A DNA stretch of 64,000 bases, from positions 496,001-560,000 of the forward strand of contig NZ_JBHRXV010000011.1 of assembly GCF_042648405.1 (NCBI RefSeq), written 5' to 3'. Positions 50,694 to 61,654 of this stretch are shown here, one piece after another (position 1 is the stretch's first letter; the number at the start of each line of letters is the position of its first letter). The notes below the pieces were generated by a model. That model had not been told where the DNA came from. It saw only the letters and a program-made list of their open reading frames with translations, and searched no databases. Source of the stretch: Sphingoaurantiacus capsulatus (GTDB taxonomy: Bacteria > Pseudomonadota > Alphaproteobacteria > Sphingomonadales > Sphingomonadaceae). The position numbers and the translations under genes were made by a program.

Positions 50694-52286
50694 ATGCCCA
50701 ATGTGATCGGCGGCCCCGCCACCCTTTCCGACCCCGATTTCAAGCGAAATGACGAGGCCATGCGTGGTCTCGTCGCCGAATTGCGCGAACTTTCGGGAAA
50801 AATCAGCCTCGGCGGCTCATCGAGCGCCCGCGACAAGCACGTCGCTCGCGGCAAGCTGCTGCCGCGCGAACGCGTCGAGCGGCTGCTCGATCCCGGCACG
50901 GCCTTCCTCGAGATCAGCCAGCTCGCCGCGCACGAGGTCTATGAGGACGACGTCCCCGCCGCCGGCATGATCGCCGGTGTCGGCCAGGTGTCGGGCCGTA
51001 CCTGCGTCATCGTCTGCAACGATCCGACGGTGAAGGGCGGCAGCTATTATCCGCTGACGGTGAAGAAGCATCTGCGCGCGCAGGAAATCGCGCAGCAGAA
51101 CCGCCTGCCCTGCCTCTATCTGGTCGATTCGGGCGGCGCCAACCTGCCGCGGCAGGACGAGGTCTTCCCCGACCGCGATCACTTCGGCCGCATCTTCTAC
51201 AATCAGGCGACGATGTCTTCGCAGGCGATCGCACAGGTCGCGGTGGTGATGGGAAGCTGCACCGCCGGTGGCGCCTATGTGCCGGCGATGTCCGACGAGA
51301 CGGTGATCGTCCAGAACCAGGGCACCATCTTCCTCGGCGGCCCGCCGCTGGTGAAGGCGGCGACCGGCGAGGAAGTGTCGGCGGAGGACCTCGGCGGCGG
51401 CGACGTGCATACCCGCGTGTCGGGCGTCGCCGACCATCTGGCGGCGAACGACGCGCATGCGCTGGAGATCGCCCGCTCGATCGTCGGCACCCTTCCCGCG
51501 CCGCGCACGCCCGACGTGGCGTTGAAGCCGTCGCGCGAGCCGGTGCATTCGCCGGAAGAACTCTACGGACTCATCCCGTCCGACACCCGCACGCCGTTCG
51601 ACGTGCGCGAGGTGATCGCCCGCCTCGTCGACGGGTCGGAATTCGACGAGTTCAAGGCGCGCTATGGCGAGACCCTGGTCACCGGCTTCGCGCATATCCA
51701 CGGCATGCCGGTCGGCATCATCGCCAATAACGGCATCCTGTTCTCCGAAAGCGCGCTGAAGGGCGCGCACTTCATCGAGCTGTGCTGCCAGCGGAAGATC
51801 CCGCTGCTGTTCCTGCAGAACATCTCGGGCTTCATGGTCGGCCGCCGCTACGAGAATGAAGGCATCGCCAAGCATGGCGCCAAGCTCGTCACCGCGGTCG
51901 CCTGCGCGCAGGTGCCGAAGATCACCGTGGTCATCGGCGGCAGCTTCGGTGCCGGCAACTACGGTATGTGCGGCCGTGCATACTCCCCTCGCTTCCTGTG
52001 GATGTGGCCCAATGCTCGCATCAGCGTGATGGGCGGCGAGCAGGCCGCCGCGGTGCTCGCCACCGTCAAGTCGGGCGGCTTCGCCTCGCCCAAGGACGAG
52101 GAGGCGTTCAAGGCGCCGATCCGCGAGCAATATGAGCGGCAGGGTCATCCCTATTATTCGTCGGCGCGCCTGTGGGACGACGGTGTCATCGACCCCGCCG
52201 ACACCCGCCGCGTCGTCGCGCTGAGCCTTGCCGCCGCGCTGAACGCGCCGATCCCCGATACGCGCTTCGGCACGTTCCGGATGTGA
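50694..52286 (+). CDS. liuB: methylcrotonyl-CoA carboxylase carboxyltransferase subunit
   Basis: The 530-residue protein is the beta subunit of 3-methylcrotonyl-CoA carboxylase, which carboxylates the leucine-degradation intermediate. It has the acyl-CoA carboxyltransferase fold: ARGKLLPRERVERLLDPGTAF, LVDSGGANLPRQDEVFPDRDHFGRIFYNQATMSSQAIAQVAVVMG, GNYGMCGRAYSPRFLWMWPNARISVMGGEQAA. Pairing with the biotinylated subunit downstream and with liuC and liuA identifies it over propionyl-CoA carboxylase. Confidence 0.94.
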   Translation: MPNVIGGPATLSDPDFKRNDEAMRGLVAELRELSGKISLGGSSSARDKHVARGKLLPRERVERLLDPGTAFLEISQLAAHEVYEDDVPAAGMIAGVGQVSGRTCVIVCNDPTVKGGSYYPLTVKKHLRAQEIAQQNRLPCLYLVDSGGANLPRQDEVFPDRDHFGRIFYNQATMSSQAIAQVAVVMGSCTAGGAYVPAMSDETVIVQNQGTIFLGGPPLVKAATGEEVSAEDLGGGDVHTRVSGVADHLAANDAHALEIARSIVGTLPAPRTPDVALKPSREPVHSPEELYGLIPSDTRTPFDVREVIARLVDGSEFDEFKARYGETLVTGFAHIHGMPVGIIANNGILFSESALKGAHFIELCCQRKIPLLFLQNISGFMVGRRYENEGIAKHGAKLVTAVACAQVPKITVVIGGSFGAGNYGMCGRAYSPRFLWMWPNARISVMGGEQAAAVLATVKSGGFASPKDEEAFKAPIREQYERQGHPYYSSARLWDDGVIDPADTRRVVALSLAAALNAPIPDTRFGTFRM

Positions 52287-52318
52287 TCGGGCAAATGCAC
52301 ATGTCCCCGACCCCACCC

Positions 52319-52401
52319 GCTCACCCTGAGCCTGTCGAAGGGCGAGCCTGCCCCGATGTCCTCGCGCGCCAATCCTGCTTCGACAGGCTCAGCATGAGCG
52401 C
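52319..52401 (+). repeat. approximately 80-bp inverted repeat in the liuB-liuC gap
   Basis: CTCACCCTGAGCCTGTCGAA at the left pairs with TTCGACAGGCTCAGCATGAG at 52379-52398. This is a different family from the 100-bp element near liuA. Similar CCTGAGCCTGTCGAAGG repeats are common in sphingomonad genomes. Confidence 0.8.
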
Positions 52402-52419
52402 TGGTGGGCGGCGCGGCGA

Positions 52420-53197
52420 ATGACCGATGTCGTCACCCTTGAGCGCGATGCCCGCGGCGTCGCGCATGTCACGCTCAACCGGCCGGAGCGGCACAACGCC
52501 TTCAACGAGGCGGTGATCGCAGAACTGACGGCCGCCTTCGCCGCCGTGGGCGATGCGCGCGCGGTAGTCCTGCGCGGCAACGGGCCGAGCTTTTGCGCCG
52601 GCGCCGATCTCGACTGGATGAAGCGTGCCGCCGACTGGTCAGAAGCCGAGAACGAAGCCGACGCGATGAAGCTGTCGGACATGCTGGCCGCCATCGACGC
52701 CTGCCCGGCGCCGGTGATCGCGGTCGCGCAGGGCGGCGTCTATGGCGGCGGCGTCGGCCTCGTCGCCTGCGCTGATCTTGCCGTCGCCACGCCCGATGCC
52801 AAGTTCCGCCTGTCGGAAGTGCGGCTGGGGCTGACGCCGGCGACTATCTCGCCCTTCGTGCTGGCAGCGATGGGCGCGCGCAACGCGCGGCGCTATTTCA
52901 CCACCGCCGAGCTGTTCGACGCGGTCACCGCGCATTCGACCGGCCTCGTCCACGAGCTCGCCGACGATGCGCTCGGCGCGCAGGCGTGGGTGGATGCCTG
53001 GTTGAAGCTCATCCTCGAAGCCGCCCCCGGCGCGGTGGCCGACGCCAAGGCGCTGGCCCGCGACTTCGCCGGCAAAGTCATCACCGACGACCTCCGTGCC
53101 GACAGCGCCCGGCGGATCGCCGCCCGCCGCGCCGACCCCGAAGGCCGCGAGGGCGTCACCGCCTTCCTGTCGAAGCGCAAGCCGAACTGGATTCCCC

Positions 53198-53205
<8 letters not shown>
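52420..53205 (+). CDS. liuC: enoyl-CoA hydratase (methylglutaconyl-CoA hydratase)
   Basis: The 261-residue crotonase-family protein starts MTDVVTLERDARGVAHVTLNRPERHNAFNEAV. It has the oxyanion-hole pair FCAGADLDWMKR and GGVYGGGVGLVACADLAVAT, and FRLSEVRLGLTPATISPFVL. It would hydrate 3-methylglutaconyl-CoA in leucine degradation, a role assigned from its place between the two carboxylase subunits. Its stop overlaps the liuD start by eight bases. Confidence 0.92.
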
Positions 53206-55195
<1,990 letters not shown>

Positions 55196-55200
55196 TCATC

Positions 55201-55302
55201 GTCGTCCCCGCGAAGGCGGGGATCCAGTACGAGAAGCAACTCTGCCCGCTACCGCCGGCGCCTTCGAATGGACTGGGTTCCCACCTTCGCGGGAATGACG
55301 AC
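55201..55302 (+). repeat. approximately 100-bp MITE-like inverted-repeat element, copy 2
   Basis: It begins five bases after the liuD stop. Arms and central GCTACCGCCGGCGCCTT match the element at 13601-13699. It fills most of the liuD-liuA gap. Confidence 0.8.
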
Positions 55303-55325
55303 AAGAAATGGGGAGTGAATACGCG

Positions 55326-56489
55326 ATGACCCTGTCCACCCTTCGCTTCGACCACGGCGACACGATGGAGATGCTGCGCGACAGCGTGCGCGCCTTCGCG
55401 CAGGCCGAGATCGCGCCGCGCGCCGCCGAGATCGACGCGACCAACACCTTCCCGCGCGACCTGTGGCCGAAGCTCGGCGAGCTGGGTTTGCACGGCATGA
55501 CGGTGCCCGAAGCGGACGGCGGCACCGGCCTCGGCTATCTCGCCCACGTCATCGCGATGGAGGAAATCAGCCGCGCCTCGGCGAGCGTCGGCCTCTCCTA
55601 TGGCGCGCACTCCAACCTCTGCATCAACCAGATCGCCCGCTGGGGCACGGCCGAGCAGAAGGCGAAATATCTGCCGAAGCTGATGTCGGGCGAGCATGTC
55701 GGCTCGCTGGCGATGTCGGAGCCGGGCGCCGGGTCGGACGTCATCTCGATGCGGCTGCGCGCCGAGAAGCGCAACGACCGCTACATCCTCAACGGCAACA
55801 AATTCTGGATCACCAACGGGCCGAGCGCCGACACGCTCGTCGTCTACGGCAAGACCGATCCCGAGGCCGGCCCGCGCGGCGTCACCGCCTTCCTCGTCGA
55901 GCGCGGCATGAAGGGTTTTTCGACCGCGCAGAAGCTCGACAAGCTCGGCATGCGCGGCTCGGACACCTGCGAATTGGTGTTCGAGGATTGCGAGATTCCC
56001 TACGAGAATGTCCTCGGCCAGGAAGGCCGCGGCGCGCAGGTGCTGATGTCGGGCCTCGACTATGAGCGCGTTGTGCTGTCGGGCGGGCCGCTCGGGATCA
56101 TGGCCGCCTGCCTCGATACGGTCGTGCCCTATGTCCACGACCGCCAGCAGTTCGGCCAGCCGATCGGCACCTTCCAGCTGATGCAGGGCAAGCTCGCCGA
56201 CATGTATGTGACGTTCAGCGCCTCGCGCGCCTATGTCTACGCGGTGGCGCAGGCCTGCGACCGCGGCGAGACCGCGCGCAAGGACGCCGCCGGCTGCATC
56301 CTCTATTCGGCCGAGAAAGCGACGTGGATGGCACTGGAGGCAATCCAGACCTTGGGCGGCAACGGCTATATCAACGAATATCCGACCGGCCGCCTGCTGC
56401 GCGACGCCAAGCTCTACGAGATCGGCGCGGGGACGAGCGAGATCCGGCGGTATCTGATCGGCCGGGAACTGTTCGAAGAGACGAAGTAG
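55326..56489 (+). CDS. liuA: isovaleryl-CoA dehydrogenase
   Basis: The 387-residue acyl-CoA dehydrogenase oxidises isovaleryl-CoA to 3-methylcrotonyl-CoA, the substrate of the carboxylase encoded upstream. It shows AMSEPGAGSDVISMRL, YILNGNKFWITNGPSADTLV, and QTLGGNGYINEYPTGRLLRDAKLYEIGAGTSEIRRYLIGRELF with the catalytic glutamate region. The isovaleryl assignment rests on the liu context and strong overall similarity. Start at 55326 follows GGGGAGTG. The order liuB-liuC-liuD-liuA differs from the common liuA-first order. Confidence 0.94.
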   Translation: MTLSTLRFDHGDTMEMLRDSVRAFAQAEIAPRAAEIDATNTFPRDLWPKLGELGLHGMTVPEADGGTGLGYLAHVIAMEEISRASASVGLSYGAHSNLCINQIARWGTAEQKAKYLPKLMSGEHVGSLAMSEPGAGSDVISMRLRAEKRNDRYILNGNKFWITNGPSADTLVVYGKTDPEAGPRGVTAFLVERGMKGFSTAQKLDKLGMRGSDTCELVFEDCEIPYENVLGQEGRGAQVLMSGLDYERVVLSGGPLGIMAACLDTVVPYVHDRQQFGQPIGTFQLMQGKLADMYVTFSASRAYVYAVAQACDRGETARKDAAGCILYSAEKATWMALEAIQTLGGNGYINEYPTGRLLRDAKLYEIGAGTSEIRRYLIGRELFEETK

Positions 56490-56506
56490 TCCCCGACTTG
56501 GTGCCT

Positions 56507-56641
56507 CTCCCGCTTGCGGGAGAGGCTAGGTGAGGGTGTGCGAGCGGCAGCGAGCTTGCTGTCGAGGGCGGCGAAGCGGAGCATGCGGTACACCCTCACT
56601 CGCGGCGGGCCCCTCCCTCTCCCGCCAGCGGGCGAGGGCTG
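56507..56641. repeat. pair of inverted palindromic repeats with shared tail, no gene between
   Basis: This lies in the only gap above 300 bases (56490-56809). The left copy, GCCTCTCCCGCTTGCGGGAG then TAGGTGAGGGTGT, is followed by a 17-base tail (56540-56556) also present at the DUF559 locus. The right copy is inverted, ending in TCCCGCCAGCGGGCGAGGGC. Only about 45 bases lie between the tail and the right copy, and they encode nothing recognisable. Confidence 0.7.
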
Positions 56642-56662
56642 ACCTGCTCGCTCTCCCCCTTG

Positions 56663-56732
56663 CCGTCATACCGGCGAAAGCCGGTATCCAGTCAACGGTC
56701 GGTCTGGATACCGGCTTTCGCCGGTATGACGG
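56663..56732 (+). repeat. approximately 70-bp palindromic repeat (REP-like)
   Basis: CCGTCATACCGGCGAAAGCC at the left and its near complement ending at 56732 enclose a short centre. It follows the plan of 20575-20644, with the bases changed in both arms so that pairing is kept. Confidence 0.8.
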
Positions 56733-56755
56733 ATTTGGGTGTGCTGAAAGAGAAA

Positions 56756-56784
56756 GGGCGCCCTCCTCTTACGGAGTGGCGCCC
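56756..56784 (-). terminator. terminator of the uppS-fabZ operon
   Basis: GGGCGCC (56756-56762) pairs with GGCGCCC (56778-56784), and CTCC/GGAG extend the stem inside. On the minus strand it is followed by TTTCTCTTTC and lies 26 bases beyond the fabZ stop. Confidence 0.7.
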
Positions 56785-56809
56785 TTCCCTTATCAGCGAT
56801 CCGCCGCCG

Positions 56810-57283
56810 TCAGGCCGGCGGGTCGGCAATCATCGCGGTGAAGTTGGCCTGCGCGACCACTTTGCCGTCGATCATCGCCTTGCCGGCGAATTTGCAGACG
56901 GTGGCGCGCTTCTGGACGAACTCGACGTGGAGCTCGATGAGCACGCCCGGTTCGACCGGTGCGCGGAACTTCGCCTCGTCGATCGCCATGAAGTAGACGA
57001 GCTTGTCCGAGCCTTCGAGGCCGAGCGACTTGATCGCCAGCACGCCGGCGGTCTGCGCCAGCGCCTCGACGATCAGCACGCCCGGCATGATCGGCCGCGC
57101 CGGGAAGTGCCCGGCGAAGAACGGTTCGTTGATCGTCACCGCCTTGATGCCCTTGGCCGACTTGTCGAGGACGATGTCCTCCACGCGGTCGACCAGCAGC
57201 ATCGGGAAGCGATGCGGGATGAGCGCCATGATGGCGCGAACGTCGGCCGGGCCGACGCTCACCCCGGTATCGGCATCGCTCAC
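56810..57283 (-). CDS. fabZ: (3R)-hydroxyacyl-ACP dehydratase FabZ
   Basis: Dehydrates hydroxyacyl-ACP in fatty-acid synthesis. The 157-residue hot-dog-fold enzyme shows ALIPHRFPMLLVDRVEDIV with the family histidine and PFFAGHFPARPIMPGVLIVEALAQTAG with the catalytic histidine and glutamate. In many proteobacteria it lies between lpxD and lpxA; here neither is present, and it follows ompH by overlapping its stop. It ends the operon. Confidence 0.96.
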   Translation of the reverse strand: MSDADTGVSVGPADVRAIMALIPHRFPMLLVDRVEDIVLDKSAKGIKAVTINEPFFAGHFPARPIMPGVLIVEALAQTAGVLAIKSLGLEGSDKLVYFMAIDEAKFRAPVEPGVLIELHVEFVQKRATVCKFAGKAMIDGKVVAQANFTAMIADPPA

Positions 57284-57873
57284 TTCTTGGCGGGCGCCGC
57301 AGCCGGCGCGACCGCCGGAGCGGTCGCATTGACGCGCGGCAGCGCGGCGTCGAGGCGACGGATCACCTCGGCGGTCACGTCGAGCGTGGGCGACACGGCG
57401 AGCGCCGCGTCACGCGCGATCACGAGCGACGCGCCGCGCTCGCGCATCACTGCGTTGATGATCGGGCCGACCGCGTTGAAGATCTGCTGGCGAACATAGC
57501 CCTGGTTGCGCTGCAGGCCCTGCTCGCGGTTGCCGAGTTCGGTGCGGGCGGTATTCTGCTTGGTCTGCAGGTCCTTCACCTTCGCCTGGAAGGCTTCCGG
57601 CGCCATGGTGTTGCCCTGCTGGGCCTTGAGCAGCGTCTGCTCCTCGCCGCGCAGGCTGTCGGCGAGCGACTTGCCGCGCGCCTGCAGCGAGTCGAGCTGC
57701 GTCTTCAGCTGCTGCTGACCGCTCTTGCCGGCGGCGGAGTCCGCGCCGACGCGGTCCATGTCGACGACGATGATGGCGTTGGCGCCGGCCGGCGCGGCCG
57801 CCTGGGCGAGCGCGGCGGTCGAGGAGCCGAGAGCGAGCGCGGCAATGGCCGCGGCCTTGAACATGGTCTTCAT
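57280..57873 (-). CDS. ompH: OmpH/Skp-family periplasmic chaperone
   Basis: The 197-residue protein starts with a signal peptide (MKTMFKAAAIAALALGSSTAALAQ). After it, IIVVDMDRVGADSAAGKSG leads into a long coiled coil rich in Gln, Lys and Glu (about residues 60-140), as in the Skp tentacles, and it ends in an Ala/Pro tail (APAVAPAAAPAKK). It should carry unfolded outer-membrane proteins to BamA, which is encoded directly upstream. Its start overlaps the bamA stop region by one base. Confidence 0.92.
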   Translation of the reverse strand: MKTMFKAAAIAALALGSSTAALAQAAAPAGANAIIVVDMDRVGADSAAGKSGQQQLKTQLDSLQARGKSLADSLRGEEQTLLKAQQGNTMAPEAFQAKVKDLQTKQNTARTELGNREQGLQRNQGYVRQQIFNAVGPIINAVMRERGASLVIARDAALAVSPTLDVTAEVIRRLDAALPRVNATAPAVAPAAAPAKK

Positions 57874-60476
57874 TAGAACTGAGTCCCTACGTTGAAGATG
57901 AAGGTCTTGGGATCGTCGCCGTCACGCTTCAGCAGCGGCTTCGCGAAGTCGATGCGGAACGGTCCAAAGGGTGAATTCCAGGAAACGCCGATACCCGCAG
58001 CCGCGCGCGGCTTCCAGGTGTCGCCGAGGTATTCGTCGAGAATATCGCCCGGTTGGCAGGTTGAACCGACGATGCAGCTGCTGGTGCGGCGGCCACCGGT
58101 GTTCCAGAGCGCACCCGCGTCGAGGAACGCCGACGGGCGCAGGCCGAGCTCGCGGCCGCCCGCGCCGAGCGGAATCTCCAACTCGAGACGGCCGAGATAA
58201 TAGGCGTTGCCGCCGAGCGCGGTGTCGAGGGCATCGCTACGCTCGCCGATCGGCAGGCCGTCGGTACCGATCTCGCGCTGGATCGAGCGCGGGCCGACGC
58301 CGCGGATGTCGAAGCCGCGGAAGCGCGGCTCGCCGAGGAAGTAGCGGTCGGTCAGGCGAATGTTGTCGCCGCCCCAGCCGAAGATATAGCCGCCCTCGAG
58401 CCCGACGCTGAAGATGAAGCCGCTGTTGCCCAGGCCCCAATATTTGTCGAAGTTCGACCGGGTGCGGACGTACTTCACGCCGAGGCCGACGCCGGCCACG
58501 TCCTGGCTGAACGCGAAGCGCTGGCCGGCGCTCGGGCGCAGGCGGTTGTTGAGATTGTCGAAGACGATCGAATAGCCGAGCGACGACACATTGTAGTTGC
58601 CGAACGCCTCGCAGATGAACACGCCCGCCTGGCAGTTCTGGCGCGTGCGCTCGTCTGCCTGGATGCCGTTGCCGTCGAGGATGCCGTCGCCGTCGGTATC
58701 GGCCACCGCATCGAGGTCGCGGAAATAGATGTCGGCGAGATCGACTTCCTCGCGCGACAGGCCATAGCGCAGCTGCGCCGCCCAGAACTCGGTGATCGGG
58801 AAGCCGGTGCGGACCTGGAAGCCGGTCGTCACCTGATCGTAGATCGTCTCGCGGTCATTGTTCGCGCCGAAGCCGAAGGATTCATAGTCGCGGCGGAACA
58901 CGTCGGCGCCGAGCACGAGGTTCTTGCCGAGGAAATAGGGCTCGGTGAAGCCCGCCTCGATCGAGCGCGAGAAGCTCGAATAATTGACCGAGGCGCGCAA
59001 GGTCTGGCCCTTGCCCATGAAGTTGCGCTCGGCGATCGACAGGTTGAGCAGGAAGCGCTCGATCGACGAGAAACCCGCCGACACCTGGAGTTCGCCGGTC
59101 GCCTTCTCCTCGACGTTCGCCTCGAGGACGATCTTGTCGGGGCCTGAACCCGGCTTCTGCTCGATCTCGAACTTCTCCTGGAAGTAGCCGAGCGACTGGA
59201 TGCGGTCGCGCGAGCGCTTCACCTTGAAGCTGTTGAAGGCATCGCCTTCCGCCAGACGGAATTCGCGGCGGACGACCTCGTCCTTGGTGCGGACGTTGCC
59301 GTTGATGTCGATGCGCTCGACATAGACGCGCGGCGCCTCAGCGATCTGGAAGGTGATGTTCATCACCTTCGTTTCCTTGTCGCGCGAAATCTGCGGGCGG
59401 ACGTCGGCGAAGGCATAGCCGAGAAGGCCGGCGGTCTCGGTGAGGCCGTCGATGGTGTCTTCGGTCAGCTTGGCGTTGTACCAGTCACCCTTCTTGAACG
59501 GAATCAGCGCCTTGAACGTCTCCGGCTTCACGTCGCGGATCTGGCTTTCCAGGTCGACATCGCCGAATTTGTAGCGATCACCTTCTTCCACCACATAGGT
59601 GATGATGAAGTCCTGACGATCCGGAGTCAGCTCGGCGACCGCCGACACGACGCGGAAGTCGGCATAGCCCTCGGTCAGGTAGAACTGGCGCAGCTTCTGC
59701 TGGTCGTACGCCATACGATCGGGATCGTAGGTGTCGTTCGAAGTGAAGAAGCGGTACCAGCGCGCCGGCCGTGTCGCCATCTCGTCGATCAGGTCGCCAT
59801 CCGAGAAGCGGGCGTTGCCGATGATGTTGATCTGGCGGACCTTCGACTTGGCCCCTTCCTGAATCTCGAACACCACATCGACGCGGTTCTGGTCGAGCTG
59901 GACGATCTTCGGCTCGACGTTCGCGGCGAAGCGGCCCGAGCGGCGATAGACCTCGAGGATGCGCGACACGTCGGCGCGCGCCTTCGAGCGGGTGAATATC
60001 TGGCGCGGCGCGAGGCGGATTTCCTCGCGGATCTTGTCTTCCTTGATGCGCTTGTTGCCTTCGAGAACGATGCGGTTGATCACCGGGTTCTCACGGACCT
60101 GCACGATCAGCGTGCCGGCGTCGTCGCGGATCGTCGCGTCGGCGAACAGCTCGGTCGCGTAGAGCGTCTTCAGCGCCTGATCGAGCCGGGTGCGGTCATA
60201 TTCGTCGCCGATCGACAGGCCGATGTAGGAGCGGACGGTTTCCGCCTCGAGGCGCTCGTTGCCCTGCACGACCACCTGGCGGACGGTGCCGACCGGATCG
60301 GGCGCGACCGTCGGCGCGGACGCCGGATCGGGCGCGGCCTGTGCGGGCGCAGTCGCCGCCGGCGCCTGCTGCGCCAGCGCCGCCGACGTCGCCATCGGCC
60401 CCGACAACAGGGTGCCGGTCATCAGTAGCGCAGTAAGACGGCGCATGCGCTTCACATTCGATGCCTTGTCAGCCAC
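57873..60476 (-). CDS. bamA: outer membrane protein assembly factor BamA
   Basis: BamA inserts beta-barrel proteins into the outer membrane. The protein of about 867 residues has a signal peptide (LTALLMTGTLLSGPMATSAA), five POTRA domains (from VRQVVVQGNERLEAETVRSYIGL to VYVERIDINGNVRTKDEVVRREF) and a C-terminal 16-strand barrel with SLGYSIVFDNLNNRLRPSAGQRF, the VGPRSIQ-type lid loop RGFDIRGVGPRS and the terminal IFNVGTQF with a final aromatic residue. GTG at 60476 has AGG six bases upstream; ATG at 60446 is an alternative start. Confidence 0.96.
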   Translation of the reverse strand: MADKASNVKRMRRLTALLMTGTLLSGPMATSAALAQQAPAATAPAQAAPDPASAPTVAPDPVGTVRQVVVQGNERLEAETVRSYIGLSIGDEYDRTRLDQALKTLYATELFADATIRDDAGTLIVQVRENPVINRIVLEGNKRIKEDKIREEIRLAPRQIFTRSKARADVSRILEVYRRSGRFAANVEPKIVQLDQNRVDVVFEIQEGAKSKVRQINIIGNARFSDGDLIDEMATRPARWYRFFTSNDTYDPDRMAYDQQKLRQFYLTEGYADFRVVSAVAELTPDRQDFIITYVVEEGDRYKFGDVDLESQIRDVKPETFKALIPFKKGDWYNAKLTEDTIDGLTETAGLLGYAFADVRPQISRDKETKVMNITFQIAEAPRVYVERIDINGNVRTKDEVVRREFRLAEGDAFNSFKVKRSRDRIQSLGYFQEKFEIEQKPGSGPDKIVLEANVEEKATGELQVSAGFSSIERFLLNLSIAERNFMGKGQTLRASVNYSSFSRSIEAGFTEPYFLGKNLVLGADVFRRDYESFGFGANNDRETIYDQVTTGFQVRTGFPITEFWAAQLRYGLSREEVDLADIYFRDLDAVADTDGDGILDGNGIQADERTRQNCQAGVFICEAFGNYNVSSLGYSIVFDNLNNRLRPSAGQRFAFSQDVAGVGLGVKYVRTRSNFDKYWGLGNSGFIFSVGLEGGYIFGWGGDNIRLTDRYFLGEPRFRGFDIRGVGPRSIQREIGTDGLPIGERSDALDTALGGNAYYLGRLELEIPLGAGGRELGLRPSAFLDAGALWNTGGRRTSSCIVGSTCQPGDILDEYLGDTWKPRAAAGIGVSWNSPFGPFRIDFAKPLLKRDGDDPKTFIFNVGTQF

Positions 60477-60517
60477 GCTCCGCCTTCCCCGACGTAGAAA
60501 TTCTCTGGTTGGCCCGG

Positions 60518-61654
60518 CTAGCCGAGCAAGCCCGCCAGATGCTCGAACACGCCGAACGACGCAAGGTCGTTGAACGTGAGGAAGAGCATCAGCGAGATGA
60601 GTAGCGCAAAACCCGACATGAAGGCCCATTCCTGAACCTTCGGATGAAGCGGCCGGCGCCGGATGCCCTCGATGGCGTAGAGGAACAGGTGACCGCCGTC
60701 CAGCATCGGGACTGGCAGGAGGTTGATGAACCCCAAGTTAATCGAGATCAGCGCCATGAAGTGAACGAAGTTCGGCAGCCCCATCGTGGCCTGCTGGCCG
60801 GAAAACTGGGCGATCTTCAGCGGCCCGCCCAGCTCCTTTACGGAGCGGCGACCGGTGATCACCTGGATCAGCGTGTCGATGATCGACCGCGTCAGCAGAA
60901 TGGTGTCGTCGACGGCGTAATAGAGGATATCGAAGCCCGACCGCTCGGCGATCACCGGCCGCGCGCCGCGCACGCCGAGCAGGCCGCGCTCGAACTCGTT
61001 GCCGAAGCGGTCGCGCATCAGGTCGATCTTCGGAACGACGGTCATCTCGAGCCGCTGGCCGCCGCGCTCGATCGTCGCGTCGAGCGGCATGCCGGCGTGG
61101 ATGGTGACGACCTGGATCAGGTCTTCGAAACGGTCGATGTCGCGGCCGCCGAGCTCGATGACCCGGTCGCCCTTTTGGATGCCCGCTTCGGCCGCCGCGC
61201 TGTTCGGCTCGACGCTCGACACCACCGGCGGGGTGAACATATGGCCGTAGATGGCGATGAACGCCGCGAACACGCCGATCGCGAAGACGAAATTGGTGAT
61301 CGGGCCGGCGGCGACGATGATGGCGCGCTGCCACAGCGGCTTGAACGCGAAGATATGCCTGCGCTCCGCCGCCGGGATCGCCGCCATTTCGGGCGACGGC
61401 TGCGAGCTGACGTTCATGTCGCCGACGAACTTGACGTAGCCGCCCAAGGGCAGCGCCGAGAGCTTCCAGCGAGTGCCCTGCCTGTCGGTCCAGCCGAACA
61501 GCTCCTTGCCGAAGCCGATCGAGAAGCTTTCCGCCTTCACGCCGAACATGCGGCCGGCGAGATAGTGCCCCATCTCGTGGATGAACACGAGGATGCCGAT
61601 GACCAGCGCGAACATCGCGAGGGTGTAGAGCAGCCCCGGCTGGACGATATCCAT
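60518..61654 (-). CDS. rseP: RIP zinc metalloprotease RseP
   Basis: The 378-residue site-2 protease cleaves membrane anti-sigma factors. Visible are FIHEMGHYLAGRMFGVKAES (HExxH in the first helix), a PDZ domain (AEAGIQKGDRVIELGGRDIDRF, about 125-200) and the C-terminal metal motif NLLPVPMLDGGHLFLYAIEGI (LDG). Four transmembrane helices are expected. It lies one base after dxr and 42 bases before bamA on the same strand, the normal order in the group. Confidence 0.96.
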   Translation of the reverse strand: MDIVQPGLLYTLAMFALVIGILVFIHEMGHYLAGRMFGVKAESFSIGFGKELFGWTDRQGTRWKLSALPLGGYVKFVGDMNVSSQPSPEMAAIPAAERRHIFAFKPLWQRAIIVAAGPITNFVFAIGVFAAFIAIYGHMFTPPVVSSVEPNSAAAEAGIQKGDRVIELGGRDIDRFEDLIQVVTIHAGMPLDATIERGGQRLEMTVVPKIDLMRDRFGNEFERGLLGVRGARPVIAERSGFDILYYAVDDTILLTRSIIDTLIQVITGRRSVKELGGPLKIAQFSGQQATMGLPNFVHFMALISINLGFINLLPVPMLDGGHLFLYAIEGIRRRPLHPKVQEWAFMSGFALLISLMLFLTFNDLASFGVFEHLAGLLG

